Below, one piece after another: positions 1 through 6,335 of a DNA stretch of 14,648 bases. A program made the translations under genes and the position numbers. The DNA comes from JAYZDB01 sp036338025. Lineage in GTDB: Bacteria; Planctomycetota; UBA1135; UBA2386. The stretch spans positions 1-14,648 of the forward strand of contig JAYZDB010000275.1 of assembly GCA_036338025.1 (NCBI GenBank), read 5' to 3'. Below the pieces are notes generated by a model. The model had not been told where the DNA came from. It searched no databases and saw nothing but the letters and a program-made list of their open reading frames with translations. Position 1 is the stretch's first letter. The number at the start of each line of letters is the position of its first letter.

Positions 1-1
1 C

Positions 2-160
2 CTGCAACCGGCGACCGTGCATCTTGGCTATCGCCAGGGCGACTTCCCGGTAGCGGAAAGTAGTGCCATGCGTGAACTGTCTCTGCCGGTTTCGCCCGAG
101 CTGACCAGCGACCAGGTCTCCTTTGTCTGCGATGGGATCCATGACTTCTTCACAAACTGA
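2..160 (+). CDS. DegT/DnrJ/EryC1/StrS family aminotransferase, C-terminal fragment
   Basis: This is the last 52 codons of a gene that begins before the window; frame 2 is open from the first base to the TGA at 158-160. The visible tail contains LGYRQGDFPVAESSA, then LSLPVSPELT and a closing helix ending in FFTN. That is the characteristic C-terminus of PLP-dependent sugar aminotransferases of the DegT/DnrJ/EryC1/StrS family (typically LGY..GDFP.AE, then LSLP..PELT). Family members transaminate keto sugars, usually nucleotide-linked, or keto-cyclitols. The catalytic lysine lies outside the window, so activity cannot be checked. The gene overlaps the start of the GH4 gene by about 20-38 nt depending on which start that gene uses, so the two are likely co-transcribed. 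The family call is confident; the substrate is unknown. Confidence 0.88.
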   Translation: MQPATVHLGYRQGDFPVAESSAMRELSLPVSPELTSDQVSFVCDGIHDFFTN

Positions 161-1448
161 TGCGGTCCCGATCGCCGTGATTGGCGGATCGAGCGCTTTT
201 CTGCCATCGCTGGCAGCCGCGCTCGCAGACCAGGCTGCGGACATGCCTCCGCTCGAACTGCGGCTCGTCGGTCGAGACCGAGATCGAACGTCCGCAGTCG
301 GCCGCTTCTGTCGTCTTCACGCCGAGCATCGTGGTGCACCCCACAGCTACGTGATCGCAGACGACGTGGAGGCCGCCGCACGGGGCGCGTCCATTGTATT
401 GAACCAGGTGCGCATCGGCGGGTTCTCTGGTCGCAGCCAGGACGAACAGTTGGCGCTTTCGTTTGGCTATCCCGGCGACGAAACGATCGGCCCGTCAGGA
501 TTGGCGGCGGCGATCCGAGCCACCGCACCGGTCCTCGATATTGCCCGGACCGTCGAGAAGGTCGCACCCGACGCGTGGTTCTTGCAGATCAGCAATCCGA
601 TGTCGATGCTCCTATCGAACCTGATCGCGAACACTGGCTTGCGGACTTTTGGTCTCTGTGAATTGCCGGACCGGACGCTAACCGAAGCCCTGGAATTGAT
701 CGGACGGAACAGCCAGCCAGTAACGAGCCAGTACGTCGGCCTCAATCATCAGGGGTGGTTCGTCCGCGTCGAGGCCGGCGGCGAAGACCTTCTCCCCGAG
801 ATCTTCGAGCATGTTCTTGAACTCGACGATGGCGGGTTTTTTGGCGTCGATGCTCAAGTGATGCGCGCGCAAGGTGGCCTGCCGCTGCCCTACCTCAAGC
901 TCCTGCTGCACCGCGAACGGACGGTCGAAAAGATGCTGGCGCGACCGCATGACCGAGGCGAACAGCTGGCTGCCCTGGCTGAAGCCCTCTACGCACACTA
1001 CGCAAGCACGGGAGATCCCGCCTTACCCGCACGCTTGCAAGAGCGGGAGATGTTGTGGAATGCGATGACCGTCGTGCCGGTTCTTGCCGCGCTACTCGGT
1101 GGCCCCGAGGTCATGGCATATGTCTCAGAACCAAATCGGGGACACCTTTCCTTCCTTGGTCCCGACGCAATCGTGGAGAAGCACGCTACAATCACGGCTG
1201 ACGGTGTGGGTACGGTGTCGCCTTGCCAGCTGGACATCGAAGTGAGCCACCCGCATATCGCCGAGTCTCTACGCGGTATCTCTGAGTTTGAGCAGCTCGG
1301 CGCTACAGCGGCGCTAAGGCGTGACCCAACACTCGCTGTCGAAGCGCTACAGGCCCATCCCTTCGCGATCCCGTCGGCCGAGGCTCACGAGATGGTTGGA
1401 ATGATGCTAGCGACAGAAGATGTCGGCACCGGGAGGCTCATCTCGTGA
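141..1448 (+). CDS. Glycoside hydrolase family 4-like NAD-dependent enzyme
   Basis: This 435-residue protein resembles GH4 enzymes (6-phospho-glucosidases, alpha-galactosidases), which oxidise the sugar C3 hydroxyl with NAD+ and use a divalent metal. Visible landmarks are the N-terminal Rossmann start IAVIGGSS (about residues 11-18), NQVRIGG near 88-94, GYPGDETIGPSG near 109-120 (the GQETTGPGG region of the family), and an SNP motif with N152. The family's metal-ligand positions appear as C173 (in GLCELP) and H203 (in GLNHQGWF). Length is normal for GH4. ATG 141 is chosen because GGGA lies just upstream; ATG 132 and TTG 123 are in-frame alternatives. The start lies inside the end of the aminotransferase gene, and the stop shares a GTGA with the radical SAM gene. 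In this biosynthetic-looking operon it may act as a sugar C3 oxidase feeding the aminotransferase rather than as a glycosidase; that is inference. Confidence 0.88.
   Translation: MTSSQTDAVPIAVIGGSSAFLPSLAAALADQAADMPPLELRLVGRDRDRTSAVGRFCRLHAEHRGAPHSYVIADDVEAAARGASIVLNQVRIGGFSGRSQDEQLALSFGYPGDETIGPSGLAAAIRATAPVLDIARTVEKVAPDAWFLQISNPMSMLLSNLIANTGLRTFGLCELPDRTLTEALELIGRNSQPVTSQYVGLNHQGWFVRVEAGGEDLLPEIFEHVLELDDGGFFGVDAQVMRAQGGLPLPYLKLLLHRERTVEKMLARPHDRGEQLAALAEALYAHYASTGDPALPARLQEREMLWNAMTVVPVLAALLGGPEVMAYVSEPNRGHLSFLGPDAIVEKHATITADGVGTVSPCQLDIEVSHPHIAESLRGISEFEQLGATAALRRDPTLAVEALQAHPFAIPSAEAHEMVGMMLATEDVGTGRLIS
1431..1436 (+). promoter_or_regulatory. Ribosome binding site of the radical SAM gene
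   Basis: GGGAGG lies 8 nt before the GTG at 1445. It supports that GTG as the start and thus a 4-nt GTGA overlap with the stop of the GH4 gene. Confidence 0.7.
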
Positions 1449-2398
1449 ACGAACTCGATCACATCACCGCTGGTGAGCGCGAACGTCGCCTCGTGGAGAC
1501 CTTGCACAACTGGCCAGGGTCCGAGCAAGATCTTGGCGACCATCTGCTCGAATTCTTCGTCAAGATCCAGATCCAAACGACCTCGTACTGCAATGCCAAG
1601 TGCATTACCTGTCCGTACCCCGAGACCAGCAGCGAACAGTCGATGGGGATAATGAGCCCAGATCTGTTCAAGGAAATCGTCGATCAACTCGCGGGTCGAG
1701 GTGTCGAGCGGACATCGTTGTTCCTGATGAACGAACCACTCGTGGATCGCCGACTCGAAGATCTCACGGCTCACCTGAAAGAGCGCGTGCCCGAAACGGT
1801 GGCGACGATCATCACCAATGGGACTCTTCTCGATGGTGATCGTGCCCGGGCCCTGGCAAATGCAGGGATGGGCGAAATCAGCGTGTCCGTGAACGGATTC
1901 TCCGCCGACTCATATGAGGAGACCATGTCAGGCCTCGGCTTCGACCGAATCGTCGCCAACCTGCTGGAGGTGGCGGCAGCCCAGGCGGCTGGAGAACTCG
2001 GCACCATGGAAGTTCGAGTCGTCGCTCTGGATATGGGTGACGCGGCGCAGCGCGCCGAGGAGTTCAGCGATCGGATTGGCTTGCCGGTTTACCTCAAGCC
2101 TGTTACCAACCGGGCGGGTTCGGTCGATGTCGACAGCCTCGACGCCTGGCCGGAACGCAGTCGGATACGTCGGCCTTGTCAGCGTCCGTTCGTCAAAGCA
2201 TATGTATTGTTCGACGGTACAATGGTGCTGTGTAACTGCGACTGGCAGCGGACAACGGTCATCGGAAAGGTCGGTGAACAGACCTTGGAGGAACTCTGGC
2301 GCAGCCCGATCCTCGACAAGATCCGCACCCAACACGCGACCGGCTGCGTGCCACCCGACTCGACTTGCGGCGGTTGCGATTATCCCGGACTGATCTGA
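1445..2398 (+). CDS. Radical SAM/SPASM domain protein
   Basis: This 317-residue protein has a radical SAM core with the [4Fe-4S]-binding C-x3-C-x2-C motif at C49, C53 and C56 (CNAKCITC). An NEP motif lies near residues 96-98 and ITNGT near 123-127. The C-terminal part is SPASM-like: C245 followed by RPFV, a DG at 257-258, C263 and C265 in LCNCDW, then GKVGEQTLEELW, and a final cluster C301, C308 and C311 that could hold an auxiliary cluster. SPASM proteins include peptide maturases and also sugar or cyclitol radical enzymes such as dehydrogenases and epimerases. With sugar enzymes on both sides and no precursor peptide seen, a carbohydrate-type substrate is more likely than a peptide. It starts with GTG, coupled to the GH4 gene, and the next gene follows after 8 nt. 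The exact reaction is unknown. Confidence 0.93.
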   Translation: MNELDHITAGERERRLVETLHNWPGSEQDLGDHLLEFFVKIQIQTTSYCNAKCITCPYPETSSEQSMGIMSPDLFKEIVDQLAGRGVERTSLFLMNEPLVDRRLEDLTAHLKERVPETVATIITNGTLLDGDRARALANAGMGEISVSVNGFSADSYEETMSGLGFDRIVANLLEVAAAQAAGELGTMEVRVVALDMGDAAQRAEEFSDRIGLPVYLKPVTNRAGSVDVDSLDAWPERSRIRRPCQRPFVKAYVLFDGTMVLCNCDWQRTTVIGKVGEQTLEELWRSPILDKIRTQHATGCVPPDSTCGGCDYPGLI

Positions 2399-2406
2399 CC
2401 TTGACG

Positions 2407-3366
2407 ATGAAACTCTCACTCTGCCCACAAGCACTCTACGACAAGACCCTCGGCGAGGCCGTGGAGTTCATCGCCGCTCTTGGCATTCAGGCGATCGAGT
2501 TGCCGGTCGACAGCAGCAATCCCTGGATCGACGCTGCCGCGCTCGCCGCCGGAGATTGCGATGCTCTTCGCGGTGCCTTGCAGGAACACGGCCTTTCGAT
2601 CTCCGCCGTCTCGGTGCACCAAGACGGCCAGTTGTTGCTGGGACCACATCACCGGGACACCGACTCTATTTGCCCCGGTACACCGGCGGAGAAGAGCGCG
2701 TTCGCCGCCGAGCGAATCCTGCGGGCGGGTCGAATAGCCCACCACCTGGGGGTCGACGTCGTTGTTGGTTTTGTCGGCTGCGAGGACTATTCCCGCTGGT
2801 TCCCATGGCCCCAGGCGAGTAGCTGGGAGGACATGATGCCGGCATTTCGTGAGCGCATGCTGCCGGTGCTCGACGAACTCGCCCAACTCGATGTGAAGTT
2901 CGCCCAGGAGCCGCACCCCAAGCAAATCGTCTACAACACGGAGACCGCGTTGGAGAGCCTCGGGGTTCTTGACGCCCATCCGAGTTGGGGATTCAACCTC
3001 GACCCTGGCAACCTCCTGCTGGCCGGGGTCGATCCCGTCATCTTCGTCGCCGAACTCCAAGAGCATGTCTTGCACGTTCACGCCAAGGACGGCGAACTCG
3101 TACCACATAATATCGGCCGTTCGGGTCTGCTCGCCCACGGGGCATGGCAGCGACCCGACCGCGGGTTCCGGTTTCGCATTCCTGGCTGGGGCGATGTACC
3201 CTGGAAGCGCCTGATCACCGAGTTGATTCTGACTGGCTATCGCGGTTACCTCGCGGTCGAAAACGAGGACCCGGTGTTCGCGCCGGCAGATGGGCTGCGC
3301 AAGGCCGTGGAGCACCTGCTACCACTGCTTCCCGGTGAAGATAGTCCCCAGGAGCAGTGGTGGTAA
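2407..3366 (+). CDS. Sugar phosphate isomerase/epimerase-type TIM-barrel protein
   Basis: This 319-residue protein is of the xylose isomerase-like TIM-barrel superfamily (sugar phosphate isomerases/epimerases, IolE/IolI relatives). It starts with strand 1 at MKLSLCPQAL, and its probable metal ligands fall in strand-end motifs: E168 (FAQEPHP), D199 (FNLDPGN), H225 (VLHVHAKD) and E285 (VENEDP). The segment PGWGDVPWKRLI near 259-270 is typical of the family members often found near Gfo/Idh/MocA oxidoreductases. Such enzymes isomerise, epimerise or dehydrate sugars and inositols through metal-assisted enolisation. ATG 2407 is preferred over the upstream TTG 2365 because the extra 14 residues precede the first barrel strand and would overlap the previous gene. 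No clear ribosome binding site is visible, so translation may be coupled to the radical SAM gene 8 nt upstream. The substrate cannot be told. Confidence 0.9.
   Translation: MKLSLCPQALYDKTLGEAVEFIAALGIQAIELPVDSSNPWIDAAALAAGDCDALRGALQEHGLSISAVSVHQDGQLLLGPHHRDTDSICPGTPAEKSAFAAERILRAGRIAHHLGVDVVVGFVGCEDYSRWFPWPQASSWEDMMPAFRERMLPVLDELAQLDVKFAQEPHPKQIVYNTETALESLGVLDAHPSWGFNLDPGNLLLAGVDPVIFVAELQEHVLHVHAKDGELVPHNIGRSGLLAHGAWQRPDRGFRFRIPGWGDVPWKRLITELILTGYRGYLAVENEDPVFAPADGLRKAVEHLLPLLPGEDSPQEQWW
3350..3354 (+). promoter_or_regulatory. Ribosome binding site inside the TIM-barrel gene
   Basis: AGGAG lies within the last codons of the TIM-barrel gene, 5 nt before GTG 3360 and only 2 nt before GTG 3357. 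It favours GTG 3360 as the start of the next gene. Confidence 0.6.
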
Positions 3367-4070
3367 GGCAGCCCTTCTCCGCGGTTCCGCCGGATCTGCA
3401 TGATGGGGCCGGCGTGATACTCTGCAATCCGGAGCATGCCACCCTCCTGTCCCAGATGTGCGCTGGGGTGGATCCGCAATCGTGGCACGACGGTCAGAGT
3501 GGCGAAACCGCGGCGGAAAGCGCAGAACGTTTTGCGCGGCAGGGCGTGCATGACCTGCGCATTCTCACAGGACCTCGAGATCAGCGCGGTGCCGAGATCC
3601 TACAGGCGGCGTGCCAGCAAGCGGGCCTTTCGGCCGAGATCCACCACACATCCAGCGATGGCACATCGGATCTGTTTCCCGCCGTGGAAATCCCCGTGTC
3701 CACCGCACCGGTGGTGCTCCGGTTTCCGGTCGAGGAGGAACGTCATGCGGAGTTTCTCGATCAATGTCGCGAACTCTGTCGGACACACGGGCCCGAGAAT
3801 CTACGCCTCGCACCACCCCTTCTCATGCAGACGCCGCCCCGGCCAGAGCGTCGGTCGCCCTTACCGCAAGGCTTGGGGCTACACGATGCCGAGTGGCGCA
3901 CTGCTCTGGTGTCACTGGTTACCGAGTGCTGGCCACGTTCGTTGCTACCGTTTCTGGCGACCGTCGGCATACACGACCTCGGCGCCAATCCGCTCGAAAA
4001 CTGCTACGCAGGTCTCGGGCTGCGCGAGCGCAATGCAGACCTTCTCGTCAATATCGTCGACGTGACATGA
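3360..4070 (+). CDS. Unrecognised 236-residue protein, paralogous to the N-terminal half of the downstream kinase fusion
   Basis: I do not recognise a named family. The protein looks soluble, with no signal peptide or membrane segment, and has alternating strands and helices. Taking GTG 3360 as residue 1, visible segments are GVILCNP (18-24), LRILTGPRDQRGAEILQAA (66-84), VVLRFPVEEERH (118-129), LRLAPPLL (148-155) and ECWPRSLLPFLA (189-200). Several match, in the same order, segments in residues 1-235 of the next protein: GPR followed by IL-x-AA, a VVPVFL-like strand, and LWPDRFLQFRA. This suggests an ancient tandem duplication with the kinase joined to one copy. It starts inside the end of the TIM-barrel gene and ends in an ATGA overlap with the kinase gene. 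It could be a partner subunit of the kinase protein or carry an independent activity on the same substrate. Function unknown. Confidence 0.85.
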   Translation: MVRQPFSAVPPDLHDGAGVILCNPEHATLLSQMCAGVDPQSWHDGQSGETAAESAERFARQGVHDLRILTGPRDQRGAEILQAACQQAGLSAEIHHTSSDGTSDLFPAVEIPVSTAPVVLRFPVEEERHAEFLDQCRELCRTHGPENLRLAPPLLMQTPPRPERRSPLPQGLGLHDAEWRTALVSLVTECWPRSLLPFLATVGIHDLGANPLENCYAGLGLRERNADLLVNIVDVT

Positions 4071-5422
4071 ATTCATCCTCGCGATGCTCACTGAATCCGG
4101 CACCGGGTCCGCTGTCCTGGCTGTTCCCCGAGATGGTCGCGTTCGAGCCGGGACAGATTGGCAGCCTCGTCGATCTCACTCGACGACCATACACAGCCGC
4201 CGAGTTGCAGGAGCATCTCGGCAGCTACGCCGAGGTCGCGGTCGCGGACGGTCCCCGGGGCCGGAGTTTGTGTCGCATCCTGAAGGCAGCGTTTCGCGCC
4301 GGCGGTCCCCGCGTGCGACTCGACGACAGCATTCCGCAGCTGGAATCGTCATTGGTCGAGCTTGCTGCAGCAGCCCCGGCAGGCGAGGTCATGCTCGACA
4401 CCGGTGAGTGGCGTGCCGTTACTGAACTCGAAGCCGACCAGGTTGGGTTGTTGCCGCTACGTCCCTTGCAGGCCTTCGAAGACATCGACGTGGTAAAGAG
4501 AGCGTGGTCCACCGGCTGTCGCGGCCGGGTAGTTCCGGTCTTTCTCACGGATCCGAGTCCTGCTGAGCAGGCTTACACGCGCCTGCCGGAGCCGTGGTGG
4601 GGTTTGCTGCCGGGCGACCACTATCCCGATGACCTGCGGGCTGCGCACCACGATCTGTTGCGCACGCTCTGGCCCGATCGGTTCCTGCAGTTTCGCGCGT
4701 TTGAGAGCTACGCCCTGGCGGGATTCGATCTCTATGACGAAGTATCGAGGGGCCGCTTCGACATGGCGTGGAAGCGACCTCCGAGTGTGTCGTCCCGACG
4801 TCCGCTAGTTCTTGGAATCGATGGGATCGATGGCGCCGGCAAGACCAGCCAACTCAAGGCGCTGCGTCGCTACCTGGAATCACTGGGACTGGTCGTCGGA
4901 GTCCACAAGATCTACCGCCACGGCGTGTTCCATGAGACGGTCACCGAGTTGACTCGACAGTGTGCCGGAGATCGCAACCTGCATCTGTGGCCGCTGCAAC
5001 GCCGGGTCAAGCTGTTCGATTCAATCAAGTACTACTACAGCTCGGTCGTTCCGGACCTGCAGCGATGTGACGTTCTCCTCTTCGATCGGTACGTGCAGAC
5101 GCACCGAGCGGCCGGTCTCGGTCGCTACGATCACGATCCGTTCGCGCGGGAATTTGTATCGGTCTACCCCGAGGCCGATCGTGTCTACCTTCTGGACCTT
5201 CCGGAACCGACCGCTCTTGCCCGGATCGCCAAGCGCGAGAAGAGCACCGTCGACGAGAACTCCTACATGCTCGGGCGATACCGTGCAGCCCTGCTGGAAA
5301 TGGCCTCGGATCCAAACCGATCTGACGGATGTCTCGTCCGCCTCGACGGGACGGCCAGCATCGCCGACAATCAAGCGAAGATTCGTGCCGACGTGGATTG
5401 TCTGCTGAAGGAGAGAGTATGA
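4067..5422 (+). CDS. Fusion protein: unknown N-terminal domain plus thymidylate kinase-like P-loop kinase
   Basis: This 451-residue protein is about twice the length of a thymidylate kinase. Residues 1-235 resemble the preceding unknown protein (GPRGRSLCRILKAA near 62-75, VVPVFL near 155-160, LWPDRFLQFRA near 201-211). Residues 246-451 are a thymidylate kinase-like NMP kinase domain with a P-loop, GIDGIDGAGKT (250-260), and DVLLFDRY (335-342), which carries the D-R pair that contacts the nucleotide or its phosphate. YLLDLP follows at 374-379, and a Lys/Arg-rich lid-like stretch near 387-392. The family transfers the gamma phosphate of ATP to a nucleoside monophosphate, but distant members in biosynthetic clusters may use other small molecules. 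ATG 4067 is chosen because it forms ATGA with the previous stop; the frame is open further upstream, but that part lies over the previous gene. Housekeeping Tmk is unlikely given the fusion and operon. Confidence 0.88.
   Translation: MNSSSRCSLNPAPGPLSWLFPEMVAFEPGQIGSLVDLTRRPYTAAELQEHLGSYAEVAVADGPRGRSLCRILKAAFRAGGPRVRLDDSIPQLESSLVELAAAAPAGEVMLDTGEWRAVTELEADQVGLLPLRPLQAFEDIDVVKRAWSTGCRGRVVPVFLTDPSPAEQAYTRLPEPWWGLLPGDHYPDDLRAAHHDLLRTLWPDRFLQFRAFESYALAGFDLYDEVSRGRFDMAWKRPPSVSSRRPLVLGIDGIDGAGKTSQLKALRRYLESLGLVVGVHKIYRHGVFHETVTELTRQCAGDRNLHLWPLQRRVKLFDSIKYYYSSVVPDLQRCDVLLFDRYVQTHRAAGLGRYDHDPFAREFVSVYPEADRVYLLDLPEPTALARIAKREKSTVDENSYMLGRYRAALLEMASDPNRSDGCLVRLDGTASIADNQAKIRADVDCLLKERV
5408..5413 (+). 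promoter_or_regulatory. Ribosome binding site for the 155-residue protein
   Basis: AAGGAG lies 5 nt before ATG 5419. It fixes this start over in-frame upstream starts and gives an ATGA overlap with the end of the kinase gene. Confidence 0.75.
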
Positions 5423-5886
5423 GTCTTTCCCTTCTCATCGATCCGACCTTCTCATCGGCGCCAGGCACCGACGGCAGCCGTGATCTGTTTCCGGACGATG
5501 GTGAATACGTAGGCGCTATTGCCGGTTTGCAGCGTGACACCACAATTTTGCACGACCTGCCCGATGCGGTCTTCATCGAACTTTACGCCTACGAGATGCT
5601 CGAGCGATCTTGTGAATTTGCACCAAAGGTTCGCGGCGAAGAGACCTGGAGAGTTCCGTTCTGGCCGGCGTCCTTGCTGGTGGCGGCAGACATCTCCGTT
5701 CATGCGCTTCGCGAGATTGAACGCATGATGGCGGTGTTTGATTCCATCATCCTCGTAAACCGACCGCAAACAGCGCTCGTCCCGGAGTCGAATCGTGTGC
5801 TCGGTGCGTTGCGATTCGACCCCGAGCTCTATGTCGCAGCAGTGACCGATCAAGCCCGAATTGAGGGATGGGAGGTGCAGTCGTGA
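5419..5886 (+). CDS. Unrecognised 155-residue protein
   Basis: I do not recognise this protein. It appears soluble and acidic, with no signal peptide or hydrophobic membrane segment and only one cysteine (C65). It begins MSLSLLIDPTF and has a central helix-rich stretch with VFIELYAYEMLERS (51-64), then VPFWPASLLVAADISVHAL (79-97), a strand-like SIILVNRP (109-116) and LRFDPELYVAAVTDQA near 131-146. A strong ribosome binding site and overlaps with both neighbours (ATGA upstream, GTGA downstream) show that it is a genuine operon member rather than a chance frame. Tight coupling between the kinase fusion and the Nudix gene suggests a role in the same pathway, possibly as an accessory subunit or a small enzyme, but nothing in the sequence proves it. 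Confidence 0.85.
   Translation: MSLSLLIDPTFSSAPGTDGSRDLFPDDGEYVGAIAGLQRDTTILHDLPDAVFIELYAYEMLERSCEFAPKVRGEETWRVPFWPASLLVAADISVHALREIERMMAVFDSIILVNRPQTALVPESNRVLGALRFDPELYVAAVTDQARIEGWEVQS
5870..5876 (+). promoter_or_regulatory. Ribosome binding site of the Nudix gene
   Basis: GGGAGGT lies 6 nt before GTG 5883. It also overlaps the in-frame ATG 5868, which therefore has no site of its own. This decides the start in favour of GTG 5883. Confidence 0.75.
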
Positions 5887-6335
5887 CATACCGGCCGGTC
5901 GAGCTCATCGCGGGAGAGAGCCCCACCTATCAATCGGCGGGCGGCGTGATCGTCGTTGCAGGCGCTGTGTTGCTGGAGCACCGGCCGAACGACCGCAAGG
6001 TCTATCCTGACTGTTGGGATATCCCGGGCGGACACCTGCATCCCGGCGAACCGCCGGAACGGGCGCTGGTACGAGAACTGCACGAAGAGCTGGGGATCGA
6101 GGTAGAGAAGGTCGCTCTGTGCACGGTTCAGGACGATTGTGAGCCCAAGTCGGGGCGGCTATACCGTCACTACAACTACGTGGTACGCAGTTTCCGGGGC
6201 GAGGTCGTGGCGCGTGAGGAACAGACCTTGCGATGGTGGCCAATCGAAGAAGCGCTAGCGTCGAACTCACTCAATCCGATCGCGACGTTTGTCCTGCGCG
6301 TATGCGTAGCCGAAAACTGGCTAGACGGTCTTTAG
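5883..6335 (+). CDS. Nudix hydrolase
   Basis: This 150-residue protein has a complete Nudix box, G-x5-E-x7-REL-x-EE-x-G, from G50 to G71 (G50, E56, R64, E65, E68, E69, G71), followed by I72. The paired glutamates bind the metal that drives hydrolysis of nucleoside diphosphate-linked substrates. WDIPGGHLHPGE precedes and enters the box, and WWPIEEAL near 117-124 resembles the C-terminal part of MutT-like and NTP-pyrophosphatase members. The start is GTG 5883, set by the ribosome binding site and the GTGA overlap with the previous gene. It is the last gene of the operon; its 3' end overlaps the convergent glycosyltransferase gene by 15 nt. In this setting it may hydrolyse a nucleotide-activated intermediate or by-product. 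Substrate preference cannot be read from the sequence. Confidence 0.95.
   Translation: MTYRPVELIAGESPTYQSAGGVIVVAGAVLLEHRPNDRKVYPDCWDIPGGHLHPGEPPERALVRELHEELGIEVEKVALCTVQDDCEPKSGRLYRHYNYVVRSFRGEVVAREEQTLRWWPIEEALASNSLNPIATFVLRVCVAENWLDGL

Noticed and set aside
28..567. Minus-strand open frame opposite the aminotransferase end and GH4 start
   Set aside because: It is arginine-rich and without motifs, while the + strand encodes two recognisable proteins there.
2416..3315. Minus-strand open frame of 299 codons opposite the TIM-barrel gene
   Set aside because: The + strand encodes conserved barrel motifs with metal ligands; the antisense translation resembles nothing.
3611..4066. Upstream extension of the kinase fusion frame by 152 codons
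   Set aside because: The extension is Arg/Ser/Thr-rich shadow sequence over the preceding unknown gene. ATG 4067 in an ATGA overlap is the better start.
4067..5422. Housekeeping thymidylate kinase
   Set aside because: The protein is twice the usual length, with an unknown N-terminal domain duplicated next door, and lies in a sugar-type operon, so a specialised substrate is more likely.
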